Notes: generated from the letters alone by a model not told the origin. Shown: positions 1 to 8,837, counted from the stretch's first letter. The stretch: DNA of 64,000 bases from Bacillus sp. CH30_1T (GCF_008364765.1 NZ_VTUY01000001.1:63526-127525); one strand, 5' to 3'. Translations and numbers: made by a program.

Positions 1-626
1 TGCCGGTGTTTGATTTTTTAGTCATTTTAACTTTGGGTGCTGTAGTTGGCGCTGATATTGCAGACCCAAAGATTAATCATATATATACAGCGATTGCGGT
101 TATTGCAATAGCTTTACTACAGAAATTAGTTGCAACTTGGAAAATCAAAAATCGTAAAATAGGCCGTTTGTTAACATTTGAACCTACAATGGTTATTTAT
201 CAAGGACAATTTTTAGTGAGCAAAATGAAAAAAATACAGTATCCTATTGATACCATTTTACAGATGTTAAGAGAACAAAAAATTTTTAATGTACAGGGTG
301 TTGAATTAGCTATAGTTGAAGCAAATGGAAATTTATCTGTTAAATTGTATCCTGAAAAGGAAGTTGCACGCGTCGAACATATTCTACCAAAACCGAATGT
401 ACCTAATAAGGGAATTGATGTACCAGTAGTTATTGAAGGAGAGATTTATGAAAAGGTCCTATATTCAAGGAATTTAAATGAATCATGGCTTTATGAGGAG
501 TTAGAAAGAAAAAATATTTTCGATGTAAAGGATGTCTTTTATGCTGCTGTTAACGATATGAATGAACTACATGTAAGCATAAAAAACACAAATAATCTTC
601 AAAACCTTCCACCTATTCTACACTAG
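1..626 (+). CDS. DUF421 (YetF-like) membrane protein, 5' end outside window
   Basis: The reading frame is open to the left edge, and the codon before the GTG at position 6 is in frame (Pro), so this is the C-terminal part of a longer protein. The visible part starts inside a hydrophobic segment with the family motif TLGAVVGADIADP, then a second membrane helix, then a cytosolic alpha/beta domain with two half repeats ending in ...DVFYAAVNDMNELHVS. This is the layout of the Bacillus YetF/YkjA/YrbG group (DUF421), whose members have two or three N-terminal helices and about 200-290 residues. The biochemical role is not established; some relatives are spore membrane proteins. A second DUF421 gene lies at 18215-18889 with the same C-terminal pattern. 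The family is clear, the function is not. Confidence 0.85.
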   Translation, partial: PVFDFLVILTLGAVVGADIADPKINHIYTAIAVIAIALLQKLVATWKIKNRKIGRLLTFEPTMVIYQGQFLVSKMKKIQYPIDTILQMLREQKIFNVQGVELAIVEANGNLSVKLYPEKEVARVEHILPKPNVPNKGIDVPVVIEGEIYEKVLYSRNLNESWLYEELERKNIFDVKDVFYAAVNDMNELHVSIKNTNNLQNLPPILH

Positions 627-822
627 CTTGAAAAGGCAGGTTTTGAAGTTTTATATTTCTAATTATAAAAATCTGACTATAAATGGGGTTTTATGTAGCT
701 TCTTATTCAATAACATTGCCCTTTAACGGAACAACTATATTGTCACTCCACAGGTGACAAACTTGACCTCACTCATTACAACATAAGGAATCGATGAATG
801 ATTCCAGAATTGCTTTACATTT

Positions 823-930
823 TCAACGATTATTCCATTTTTCGTCTATATTCAATCTTAATATATCCACATAATCATCTTCTTGATAATCTCGAACCAC
901 AACTGCTTGTCCGTTTAGGGTCAGTTCCAT
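823..930 (-). pseudogene. N-terminal scrap of a GNAT-type acetyltransferase
   Basis: A 35-codon reading frame begins at an ATG preceded by a good AAGGAG Shine-Dalgarno sequence and reads MELTLNGQAVVVRDYQEDDY..., the usual opening strand and helix of GNAT acetyltransferases (xxRDYxxED). It stops after 35 residues, far short of the ~150 expected, and no continuation is visible downstream. It is best read as the undecayed front end of a lost gene. A genuine small protein cannot be excluded. Confidence 0.4.
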
Positions 931-1105
931 AAGTATCTCCTTCTTTTATAACGTATGACATCAAATATATCATTTAAAATACTCCATGTTTCATACTTAT
1001 TCCTGATACTCGTTTAAGATCATTAATGTTGTATTATAAAACTAAAGTAGCACTCGTTACTTCAAGAAGCACCAAATAATTAAGCTATATGTACAACGAA
1101 AATTA

Positions 1106-1495
1106 TCAATGTTTTTTTCGAAGGTTCTCAAAAAACACAATTCTATTTGCGAATGGGTCTTTAACGGTAACCTCCTGAGTATTCCAAGGCATTGTTTCGA
1201 TACCAGGACGGGAATTTTTATATTTCTTTGAAATAAGGTTTGAATGGAGTAACTTTATGTTTTCTACTTCAATTCTGATTGCTGCTCCTGGACAGCAATC
1301 TCCGTGATGCTCTGAAAGATGAATAATACAATTTTCATAAGATATTTGCATGTATAAAGGCATACCATCAGCAAATCGATGTTCCCAATCTAACTTAAAT
1401 TCCAAAAATGATAAATAAAATTCTTTGGCTTTTTCCTCATCGAAAATACGCAGGATTGGAGTAGGGCTTTTCATATTTAATTTAGATGTACTCAT
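1106..1495 (-). CDS. VOC-superfamily glyoxalase/bleomycin-resistance-like protein
   Basis: A 129-residue protein with the pattern PILRIFDEEKAKEFYLSFLEF near the N-terminus and LYMQISYE...IHLSEHHGDCCPGAAI in the middle. These are characteristic of the single-domain glyoxalase family that includes bleomycin-binding proteins. VOC proteins form beta-alpha-beta-beta-beta modules and act as dimers, either binding drugs or using a metal for isomerase or dioxygenase chemistry. The His residues in LSEHHGD are plausible metal ligands or structural residues. The ATG follows AAGGTGA at normal spacing. The gene stands alone. The family is clear; the substrate is unknown. Confidence 0.8.
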   Translation of the reverse strand: MSTSKLNMKSPTPILRIFDEEKAKEFYLSFLEFKLDWEHRFADGMPLYMQISYENCIIHLSEHHGDCCPGAAIRIEVENIKLLHSNLISKKYKNSRPGIETMPWNTQEVTVKDPFANRIVFFENLRKKH

Positions 1496-1657
1496 TATAT
1501 CATCACCTTTTCTTAAATTTATTTTAGAACTACATTCCTCTACTCTTTTGTAGTTGAAATTACACTGTCTCTCACACGAGATCTTTATATATTCATTTTT
1601 CTTTCAAGAAAAGGTCTCTCTAAGTATGGTCTATAGAAGCATTTATAAAGCATATTA

Positions 1658-1693
1658 AAAACCTTGAAAAGCATAAAAAGCTAATCAAGGTTC
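1658..1693 (-). terminator. Terminator of the toxin-immunity pair
   Basis: On the minus strand AACCTTGA and TCAAGGTT form a stem followed by a T run. The 5' arm overlaps the last codons of the immunity gene. Confidence 0.6.
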
Positions 1694-2047
1694 TCGTATA
1701 TTAAATCTTTCTTTAATCCTTTCTAATTGTTCTTCTACTTCTGATTTATCTTGGGGGTAATCTTTAAGATAACGAACACAATCTTCTCTTAAATATTTAA
1801 AGAATGCCGGATAATCTAAAATAATTTCTTGGTCTTCTTCTACTGCAGGCCGATCAATGTAATAAGCTATACCTTCTTTACCAAAATAATCTTCTTCCCA
1901 CTCTTCATAATAGTCAGCAAACACAAACCTCGCATATTCGGTACCATATCCTTCACCATTCGCATAACTTCTTAAGATTCGTAAAAATTTACCGTCTCCC
2001 ATATGGTGATAGAAATAACTAATCAATTTTCTATTCATATCTTCCAC
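1685..2047 (-). CDS. CdiI-like immunity protein for the upstream EndoU-type toxin
   Basis: A small acidic protein of 120 residues, rich in Asp/Glu and aromatic residues (YARFVFADYYEEWEEDYFG; DYPAFFKYLREDCVRYL). It looks like the CdiI family that neutralises ribonuclease CdiA C-terminal toxins. Its position supports this: it starts 23 bp after the stop codon of a gene ending in an EndoU-like toxin domain, on the same strand, with a shared terminator. The start is probably the GTG at 2047; an ATG three codons in is an alternative. An acidic surface is expected for an inhibitor that covers a basic RNA-binding cleft. The family assignment is from memory of sequence pattern, so moderate; the immunity role rests mainly on context. 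Confidence 0.6.
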   Translation of the reverse strand: MEDMNRKLISYFYHHMGDGKFLRILRSYANGEGYGTEYARFVFADYYEEWEEDYFGKEGIAYYIDRPAVEEDQEIILDYPAFFKYLREDCVRYLKDYPQDKSEVEEQLERIKERFNIREP

Positions 2048-2070
2048 GTTGCTTCCAACTCCTTCATCAA

Positions 2071-4290
2071 TTAATCCAGGGTAGGGAAGAAATTTGATAT
2101 TTCTCCTGATTCATTAATAAAGCCTCTAAATTGGAGTCCGTTAGAGGAAACACCTGTTATCTCTCTCCCAGCGCCAACGACCTTACCATTTTTCATGGCT
2201 TCCTCTCCCCATTTTAGCATCTGTTCGTCTGATATGATGTTTGGGTCGTAAACTGTTTTTGGATGGGAAACATTCTTAAGCTCCCCAGGTATTAGCTTTC
2301 CTTCCATGTCTAGTTTAGGTAAGCCATATTCTATTTCATACACTCCCTCGATGGAAGGGTGCTTTCTTTTTGAAATAATACACTCCTCTAAATCCCATCC
2401 TTTCCCTTTAAATGCCTTTTCGAAATTATTGAGATTATGTCCTCCAACTACGCCCTTACCTTTTTTCCTAACAATATCTACTACTTCCCATAAATGTTTA
2501 TCATATCCTGGTTTAAAAGTAATATTTTTAGTTGTTTCCTTATTTTCTTTAGAATCATCTTCACTATTACCGTTCTTATTTGTTTCCTTATTTTCTTCAG
2601 ATTTATCTTTCCCTCTATCGTTCTTATTCTCTGGATCTTCTTCCTGGTGATCTTTTTTCCCAGAGGAATTTTGGTCATGGTCATGATTATTGTTACTTTT
2701 ACTTTTCTTGCCTGTGAACGATTCAATGATCTTTTTTAAATAAGGTTTTAATTTCGATGAAACTGAGTCACCTAGTTTTACAAGAGCTTTCCCAAAAGGA
2801 ATTCGACTTAACAGTGCACCGATTCCCAGTGCAAGAGCCGTTTCTGGCGTAAGATATTTTTTAGGATTGCGGATGATGTCTGCAATCTGACTTCCGCCTG
2901 CTGCAATTCCGATTCCAGTCGATACGGCACCTATTGCCGACCAGAATCCTAATAACGGGAACGTTAAAGCAAATGCTCCAAGGACAATCAAACTTTTTTC
3001 CAAACCAGACAAACCATTCCACCAGTTTTGCAGATTATCAAATAAACAGGCAATACAAGCTTCGGGGCCATTGGCAGTAACTCCCCATTCAGTTAGAAAC
3101 ATAGTTGAGAATAATGCTACAAAGACAACGATTAAAGCTTTGTAGTACTTCTGAATATTTGCTTCTATGCCTGATAAAAGTTCCCTTGCTTCTGTTTTAC
3201 CGTGTAACAAGGTAAATCCCAGTTCTCTCCGTTCTCGATAAAAAAGTAGCATGTATCCAAAACGCTGTCTTTCCTCAAAAACACATCTGAATAAATTCCA
3301 CATTTCAGAAACAGGATTAATCAAGGTTTCCCCATCCAGCATAGGAATCTTCGCTCTTACTCGGTTCAATTCCCAATAATCGATGAGTAACGCAGCACTG
3401 AGCATCATTAAAAATACCGGTTTTGCCGCATATCCGCTTCCTAATAAATCATGAATTCCGGTTAACCAATCCGGAGCATTGTAACTAGCATTCCATATTG
3501 CGTGATCAAAAATGGCCCAAACCAAAAGGATAACAGGAAAAATAAATGTAGACCGTTTTAATTTACTTTTATACCTCACTGCTAACCCGATTCCTAACGT
3601 TACCATAGCGGTGAGCAACGAATGTCCTGCAGACATTTTATCAGGGAAAAAGCCCTCCTCAAAATAGCCTGGAAATAGTGTAAATAAATCCCAATGGAGT
3701 ACTTTCCCTCCAAATAGTGTCACACCATATTCGAAAATACCTCCAGAAATAAACCGACGAGTGGTTTCCTCCAAAAATTGAAAACCAGCTCCCGTTGCCG
3801 CTCCAATAAGCGCATAATCGCTTAAACTCAATGTGGAAGCACGTCGTGACAAAAACAGATAAACTCCAATGGGGATCAGTTTTAACACTTCTTCAGAAAT
3901 CGGGGTTAAAAATGCTTGACTCCATACATCTTGTTCCCTCCCACCGAAAGTAGCCGTAATGAAACGGACGATAAAAGAATTCAAAGGTACGATTAACCAT
4001 GCCCCCGCCAAAAAGAAATAGGTGTACTTCTTCCAAGTTAAAGTTTTACTGCGACATAACAACCAAAATTGCAAAATGACGTAAAATGACCACAAAAACT
4101 GGACAAACATTTTTCTGGAGTCTTCCATAAAAATTAAGCTTAGTACGAACGCACATAGCGATATCCAAGAAAAAATCGTAAAGAGCCGTAAAATGAATGG
4201 ATGGTTCTGAATAAATTCATTCCAAAAGTGAAAGAAAGACTCGAGTATCTTCCTTAAACTCACTTTAAAATTTTTAACCTGACTCGTCAT
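2071..4290 (-). CDS. PrsW-type membrane peptidase fused to an EndoU/CdiA-CT-like nuclease toxin domain
   Basis: A 739-residue polymorphic toxin. Residues ~30-330 contain many membrane helices with the intramembrane-protease motifs of PrsW: EEVLK (E133/E134), FLEE (E174/E175), GHSLL (H223) and DHAIWN (H263). A second hydrophobic region (~385-500) follows, then a charged, low-complexity Lys/Glu/Asn linker (~520-590). The last ~150 residues carry KGVVGGHN (H618), RKHP (H644), GVYEIEYGLPKLD and KTVYDPNIISDEQML, a pattern I recognise from EndoU-fold tRNase C-termini of CdiA proteins. PrsW-like peptidases are known as N-terminal modules of some polymorphic toxins, where they may release the toxin; that role is inferred. 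The ATG at 4290 is chosen because GGAG lies nine bases upstream; a TTG three codons earlier is too close. The cognate immunity gene follows at once. Confidence 0.75.
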   Translation of the reverse strand: MTSQVKNFKVSLRKILESFFHFWNEFIQNHPFILRLFTIFSWISLCAFVLSLIFMEDSRKMFVQFLWSFYVILQFWLLCRSKTLTWKKYTYFFLAGAWLIVPLNSFIVRFITATFGGREQDVWSQAFLTPISEEVLKLIPIGVYLFLSRRASTLSLSDYALIGAATGAGFQFLEETTRRFISGGIFEYGVTLFGGKVLHWDLFTLFPGYFEEGFFPDKMSAGHSLLTAMVTLGIGLAVRYKSKLKRSTFIFPVILLVWAIFDHAIWNASYNAPDWLTGIHDLLGSGYAAKPVFLMMLSAALLIDYWELNRVRAKIPMLDGETLINPVSEMWNLFRCVFEERQRFGYMLLFYRERRELGFTLLHGKTEARELLSGIEANIQKYYKALIVVFVALFSTMFLTEWGVTANGPEACIACLFDNLQNWWNGLSGLEKSLIVLGAFALTFPLLGFWSAIGAVSTGIGIAAGGSQIADIIRNPKKYLTPETALALGIGALLSRIPFGKALVKLGDSVSSKLKPYLKKIIESFTGKKSKSNNNHDHDQNSSGKKDHQEEDPENKNDRGKDKSEENKETNKNGNSEDDSKENKETTKNITFKPGYDKHLWEVVDIVRKKGKGVVGGHNLNNFEKAFKGKGWDLEECIISKRKHPSIEGVYEIEYGLPKLDMEGKLIPGELKNVSHPKTVYDPNIISDEQMLKWGEEAMKNGKVVGAGREITGVSSNGLQFRGFINESGEISNFFPTLD

Positions 4291-4428
4291 ATTGCTCAAC
4301 TCCGATGCAGTATTTTTTCACTCCTGCATGATTTAAATAAAATTTTTTATGATAACCGCTGCTTCCGATTTCATACTATACCCCAATTCACCAATAATTG
4401 GAATAGGTCGAATATTATAAATATTTTT

Positions 4429-4443
4429 AACGATAGTATCGTT
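4429..4443. promoter_or_regulatory. Palindrome AACGATAGTATCGTT upstream of the toxin gene
   Basis: A perfect 7+1+7 inverted repeat lies just downstream (minus strand) of a consensus TTGACA at 4451-4456 and about 130 bp before the toxin start. Its position in the spacer/-10 area would suit a repressor site. No regulator gene is adjacent, and the -10 box is not convincing. Confidence 0.35.
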
Positions 4444-4553
4444 GTTCCTATGTCAATATCAAAAAAAGGGGACATAAACAATAATGTTTGATTACGCAAT
4501 TGATTTGTAAATATAGGGAGGTAAAAAACTTAAAGACAACAACATCAGGGTTT

Positions 4554-4820
4554 TGTAACCGTCAGATAACTTTGAACACTTTTTGTTAAATTGAAGTGAA
4601 CACTTTACTGGAATTTGAACTTGCACATTTTCACTTTACATAGAGCCTCTACAGGCAAGATCATGAGTCATGAAGTCAGATGTACCAAGGTATCTGGCTC
4701 ATCCGAAGTAGGCAATCATGCCCACCTCTCCAAATAAAGTGCACGTCCCTACTAGAAAATAGTGCTCAGTCTTATTCAGTATTTTCAGGTAAGAAAGTGT
4801 TCAGCTACTTGGCGGTTACA
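4554..4820. mobile_element. 267-bp MITE with IS21-like ends and 5-bp target duplication
   Basis: The left end reads TGTAACCGTCAGATAACTTT and the right end, reversed, TGTAACCGCCAAGTAGCT; both continue into GAACACTTT. Imperfect terminal inverted repeats of ~28 bp therefore bound the element. The flanks carry the direct repeat GGTTT (4549-4553 and 4821-4825). There is no coding capacity, so this is a non-autonomous element or internally deleted insertion sequence. Removing it joins a reading frame ...IRVLVDKIEAMDGLFVD... that runs to a stop at about 4900 and is preceded by GGGAGG, but no start codon is seen. Confidence 0.7.
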
Positions 4821-4825
4821 GGTTT

Positions 4826-5224
4826 TAGTGGATAAAATCGAGGCTATGGATGGATTATTTGTTGATAGATACCTTGGTGGTGATGTAGCCTTTCAATAAA
4901 GTTTGATTAAATTAACTCTATAAACCTTAATTAAAGAGCAAAAAGGATTGTGTTTTGAGAAAAAATTTGATGATTTTCTACGTATGTTGTTCCACAATCT
5001 GGCCCGTTTGATGAATAAAAAAAATCCTATAATTTCAATACAGGATTTTGTACGAACATTATTTCTTTATCAAGATCTAACTCGCAAAAAGTGAAACATA
5101 TTAGTAGTCTTCAGCTTTTGCTCCTATTTAAACAGTAGTGCCCAATGAAAATAGGGCAATCGCCAAGTCAAAAATGGCGACCGATTCCTGTTGTTAACAT
5201 GGTTTTCAAGAAAACCTAACTAAC
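4826..5224. other. Gene-poor stretch between the MITE and the sigma-V operon
   Basis: Apart from the short frame interrupted by the MITE, I see no supported gene here. The segment at about 4990-5010 (TTCCACAATCTGGCCCGTTT) resembles short imperfect palindromes that recur in Bacillus intergenic regions. Confidence 0.4.
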
Positions 5225-5255
5225 AAAAAATCAGGTGAGCGCCACCTGATTTTTT
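5225..5255 (-). terminator. Terminator of sigV-rsiV
   Basis: AAAAAATCAGGTG and CACCTGATTTTTT form a strong bidirectional stem about 12 bp after the rsiV stop codon. Confidence 0.85.
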
Positions 5256-5267
5256 GTCATATTTCTG

Positions 5268-6125
5268 CTATTTGATATATTCTTTACTGGCTAATACATT
5301 GGAAATCACATCAGTTGGAATGGTAAATTCACAAACTCCCATATACCCTGGTGCGACTTCGTATTTATTGAATACGATAACAAGTTTTCCTTTATCGTTA
5401 ATATAAAAGCTTTGATCTTTGGCAATGGTTTTAAAGCCCAATTCACCATCCAGCCAATAAAATTTGTCGGGGTTTGCTTCCATTTGACTCCTCATCTGTT
5501 CCTTAATATTTTCGTTTATCAGGTTAATATAACTATCATCCTTAAATAAACTTGGCAAGGTTATCAAAAGTTCATTCTTCTTGTCGATCGTATCATAGGT
5601 ATATTCGGAGTAAGAATTCACCGTGCTTACAACATATCTGCCTATAGCAAGAATTTGATCATTGTCAGTTTTGATATCATATCCGCTTTCTACACCCAGA
5701 TGACCTCCGCCATTCTCCTTTACTGATTCCATTTCCTCCATAAAATCTTTGTATAGTTTTTTACTTTCTTCCAGGTATTTTTTGTTCAAGGTGGATTCTA
5801 ATGTTTTATTTTCCATATTCGTAATGACAGGTACTTTTATTTCCGTTTTGGCAGTTCCCTCATCAACTTTCAATTCTGTAAAAGTTATCACCTTAACGAG
5901 TGAGCCAAAAATAGGTACTCCTGATAAGGTATTTGCAAGGCTTGGACTCGCATTAACCCCTGTGATGAATATCAGAACCGCTGCTCCGACCCCAATAAGA
6001 CGCTTCATCATGTTCACATTTCTTTTCTTTTTTTGCTTGAGGGCTTTTTTCACGATGAAATCCAATTCATCTGGGATAGGTGTATTCTTATATTCTTTTC
6101 TCAAAGCTTCCAATTTCTTGTCCAT
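5268..6125 (-). CDS. rsiV: Anti-sigma-V factor RsiV
   Basis: A 285-residue single-pass membrane protein that binds and silences sigma-V and also senses lysozyme. The cytosolic N-terminus (MDKKLEALRKEYKNTPIPDELD) is the sigma-binding segment. A membrane helix follows at ~42-60, then an extracellular DUF4163/DUF3298 region with TIDKKNELLITLPSLFKDD, KFYWLD and YEVAPGYMGVCEFTIP. Length and sequence run in parallel with B. subtilis RsiV. In that species lysozyme binding to RsiV allows signal peptidase and then RasP cleavage, freeing sigma-V. The start ATG overlaps the stop of sigV (TAATG) and is preceded by GAGGGGGAA, so translation is coupled. There are no signs of decay. Confidence 0.95.
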   Translation of the reverse strand: MDKKLEALRKEYKNTPIPDELDFIVKKALKQKKKRNVNMMKRLIGVGAAVLIFITGVNASPSLANTLSGVPIFGSLVKVITFTELKVDEGTAKTEIKVPVITNMENKTLESTLNKKYLEESKKLYKDFMEEMESVKENGGGHLGVESGYDIKTDNDQILAIGRYVVSTVNSYSEYTYDTIDKKNELLITLPSLFKDDSYINLINENIKEQMRSQMEANPDKFYWLDGELGFKTIAKDQSFYINDKGKLVIVFNKYEVAPGYMGVCEFTIPTDVISNVLASKEYIK

Positions 6126-6622
6126 TATACTAATTCCCCCTCGGCAATGATGATCCGTAATAATTTTAATCCCCTGTAAAGCCGTGATTTCACTGTATTA
6201 ATATTTTCATCCATTATTTCCGCTATTTCCTCCAATTTTAAATCTTCAAAAAAGCGAAGAATAATAACGGTTTTGTACTGAGTGGGTAATTCATCCAAAG
6301 TATTGTAAAGGTCAATGTCATGGTATGCATCTACTTTTCCCTGACTTAAAAAGTCAATCATTTGATCATCCACAAGGGTGATTTTCTTTTGTTTTCTTAA
6401 AAAATCAATCGACGTGCGAACGACAATTTTATAAAACCAACTTTTAATCGATCCTGATTTTTGAATGGTATCGATAGAGAGAAGTGCTTTTTTTATTGAT
6501 TCCTGGACGATATCCAATGCATCCTCTTGATTTTTTACATAACTGAACGCCAAACGATAAAAATCCTCTTTGTGATCATTCATACAGGTGACGAATAGTT
6601 CATTCACATCTTTTTTCTTCAT
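6125..6622 (-). CDS. sigV: ECF sigma factor sigma-V
   Basis: A 165-residue group IV sigma factor. Region 2 is visible as DFYRLAFSYVKNQEDALDIVQESIKKAL and region 4 as LDELPTQYKTVIILRFFEDLKLEEIAEIMDENINTVKSRLYRGLKLL. The sequence matches B. subtilis SigV almost end to end, including IKSWFYKIVVRTSIDFLRKQKK. Sigma-V turns on lysozyme resistance (peptidoglycan O-acetylation, D-alanylation). The gene is followed by rsiV with overlapping stop and start codons. A sigma-V type promoter sits 59-86 bp upstream, so it is probably self-activated. Unlike in B. subtilis, where oatA is the third gene of the operon, oatA is divergent here. Confidence 0.95.
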   Translation of the reverse strand: MKKKDVNELFVTCMNDHKEDFYRLAFSYVKNQEDALDIVQESIKKALLSIDTIQKSGSIKSWFYKIVVRTSIDFLRKQKKITLVDDQMIDFLSQGKVDAYHDIDLYNTLDELPTQYKTVIILRFFEDLKLEEIAEIMDENINTVKSRLYRGLKLLRIIIAEGELV

Positions 6623-6680
6623 TAGTTCAAAGAGCCCCTTTTTGCAAAATACTTTATTTTTATAAGCTATTCAAAGTTTA

Positions 6681-6708
6681 GACGAAGAAACGTCATTAAA
6701 AAGTTTCA
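6681..6708 (-). promoter_or_regulatory. Sigma-V promoter of sigV
   Basis: On the minus strand TGAAAC (6708-6703) is followed after 18 bases by CGTC (6684-6681). Both boxes fit the ECF sigma consensus TGAAAC/CGTC. The spacing is a little long but equals that of the oatA promoter. Confidence 0.7.
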
Positions 6709-6844
6709 TTCGCATATTTGAGAATTCGGTCCACCATTAAAAAAATTCTGGGTTTGACAATTAGACCATCCTATTCTATCTCTTTAAGCAAACTATGTTG
6801 AATAGAAAATAATGTATTTTTTTATTATTTCTTTATCTTTTTTA

Positions 6845-6872
6845 TGAAACTAAATGATTGGGTGTTCACGTC
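6845..6872 (+). promoter_or_regulatory. Sigma-V promoter of oatA
   Basis: TGAAAC (6845-6850), 18 bases, then CGTC (6869-6872), about 90 bp before the oatA start. The boxes and spacing are identical to those of the sigV promoter on the other strand. Confidence 0.7.
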
Positions 6873-6962
6873 TATTCACGGGAATGATTTTTGCTCCTCT
6901 ACCGTAATTTTAAATTTCATGACAACCATGAGGAGCAGTATAGATTATTGGAGGAATAAATT

Positions 6963-8837
6963 ATGTCAGGCAAAACACCAAATCACCGTTATATCCATGG
7001 ATTGGATGGACTTAGAGCTTTAGCTGTACTATTTGTTATTGCTTATCATTTGAACTTCAGTTGGGCTAGGGGAGGGTTCCTCGGAGTAAATATCTTTTTC
7101 GTTTTATCAGGATACTTAATCACGTCGATCATGTTGCCGGCACAAGGGCAGCGATTTACAATTAATTTGCGTGATTTTTGGATTGGACGTATGAAGCGTC
7201 TACTTCCGGCAGCCTATGTCATGATTTTGCTTACTATCATTTGGGTGACGTTATTTAACAGAGAGCTTCTTCATACAGTAAGAGGAGATGCAATCTCTTC
7301 TATTTTTTATACAAGTAATTGGTGGTTTATCTTTCATGAAGTTTCATATTTTGATAGTTTTGGCTCCCCTTCACCGTTGAAGAATTTATGGTCATTAGCA
7401 ATAGAGGAGCAATTTTATATCATTTGGCCGATTGTGTTGGCAATTGGTCTATACATATTTAATAAGCAAAGCAAGTTTGCGATTTATGTCTTTAGCGGTG
7501 CAATCTGTTCTGCCATGTTAATGTCTCTGCTCTATGAACCCGGGACCGATCCCAGTCGTGCTTACTACGGGACCGATACCCGTTCATTTGAACTGTTGAT
7601 TGGCTGCTGGTTGGCTCTTGTTTGGCCAATGAAGAGACTCTCGTCCAAAAAGCTTTCTGTCAAGCTTCACAATACGCTGAATATAACAAGTATCATTTCA
7701 TTGGTCATCTTCATTTTTTGCGTATTGTTTGTAGATGAATATCAGGTGTTTTTGTACAGGGGAGGCATGTTCCTGATTTGTATAAATGCTGCGATCCTGA
7801 TCGCTTGTGTTTGTCATCCGGCAAGCCTATTAGGGAAATTACTCGCCTGGAAACCTCTATGCTGGATAGGTACAAGATCTTACGGAATCTACCTATGGCA
7901 TTACCCAGTGATCGTGTTGAGCACTCCCGTTTATGAAATAGGAAATCCTGCATACTGGCGTGTCGGTTTGCAGCTAGCTGTTACATTCATCATTGCGGAA
8001 CTGTCTTATCGTTTTATTGAAATGCCGATTCGAAAACATGGATTCCGATCATTTTTTCGGAGGTACTTTGTCATCAATAGGATAAAGTGGAGAAGCTTTT
8101 CTTTTGGCAGAAAGATAGTAACGGGGCTCACCCCTTTAGTCCTACTGGTGTTTATTACCGGGATCACGGGTATGGTAAAAGGTGAAGAACAAAAGGAAGT
8201 AATGGTGTCATATCCAGATAAAGTGAAAATAAGTGGTGAAGCGACTTCCGGCAGTAAAAATACCGATACGAATCAGGAAAGCACTGAGCATCCTTCACCA
8301 GGAACCGAACAGAACAAAGAAACACCCCAAAAGGAGAAAAGTGATATACCTCTAAATCAACCGTATACGGAAATACTGGCCATTGGAGATTCTGTTATGA
8401 TAGATATTGCTCCAAACTTGCAAAAACTATTTCCTGACATTACGATTGATGCGAAAATTGGAAGACAAGTTTCACAAACTATCAAATTAGCCCCTGGTTA
8501 TGCCGATTTTAATCATCCGGATAAAGCAGTCATCATTCAACTAGGAACAAATGGTTATTTTACTAATCATCAAATGGACACATTACTCAACGCTTTCTCG
8601 CAGGCTCATATTTATTTAGTCAATACACGTGTTCCGCGCTCCTGGGAAGGCAAAGTGAATCAAGCATTATATAAAAAATCTCAAGAGTATGAGAATGTTA
8701 CGTTGATTGATTGGCATTCCGAAGCAATTGACCACCCAGAATATTTTGCAGCAGACGGTGTCCATTTGTTGCCAAAAGGAATTGAAACCTTAACAGATCT
8801 CATTAACCAATCTATCATTCATTTAGATTTAGAATAA
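6963..8837 (+). CDS. oatA: Peptidoglycan O-acetyltransferase OatA
   Basis: A 624-residue integral membrane acyltransferase that O-acetylates N-acetylmuramic acid and so protects the wall from lysozyme. The N-terminal ~400 residues are the acyltransferase-3 domain with about ten helices; its opening HGLDGLRALAVLFVIAYHL carries the conserved RALAV and His. A low-complexity Ser/Thr/Glu linker (~425-465) leads to an extracellular SGNH domain with AIGDSVM (S477), QLGTNG and ADGVHL (D598, H601), the expected catalytic triad. The start has GGAGG eight bases upstream. It is divergent from sigV and has its own sigma-V-type promoter. The gene is intact. Confidence 0.93.
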   Translation: MSGKTPNHRYIHGLDGLRALAVLFVIAYHLNFSWARGGFLGVNIFFVLSGYLITSIMLPAQGQRFTINLRDFWIGRMKRLLPAAYVMILLTIIWVTLFNRELLHTVRGDAISSIFYTSNWWFIFHEVSYFDSFGSPSPLKNLWSLAIEEQFYIIWPIVLAIGLYIFNKQSKFAIYVFSGAICSAMLMSLLYEPGTDPSRAYYGTDTRSFELLIGCWLALVWPMKRLSSKKLSVKLHNTLNITSIISLVIFIFCVLFVDEYQVFLYRGGMFLICINAAILIACVCHPASLLGKLLAWKPLCWIGTRSYGIYLWHYPVIVLSTPVYEIGNPAYWRVGLQLAVTFIIAELSYRFIEMPIRKHGFRSFFRRYFVINRIKWRSFSFGRKIVTGLTPLVLLVFITGITGMVKGEEQKEVMVSYPDKVKISGEATSGSKNTDTNQESTEHPSPGTEQNKETPQKEKSDIPLNQPYTEILAIGDSVMIDIAPNLQKLFPDITIDAKIGRQVSQTIKLAPGYADFNHPDKAVIIQLGTNGYFTNHQMDTLLNAFSQAHIYLVNTRVPRSWEGKVNQALYKKSQEYENVTLIDWHSEAIDHPEYFAADGVHLLPKGIETLTDLINQSIIHLDLE

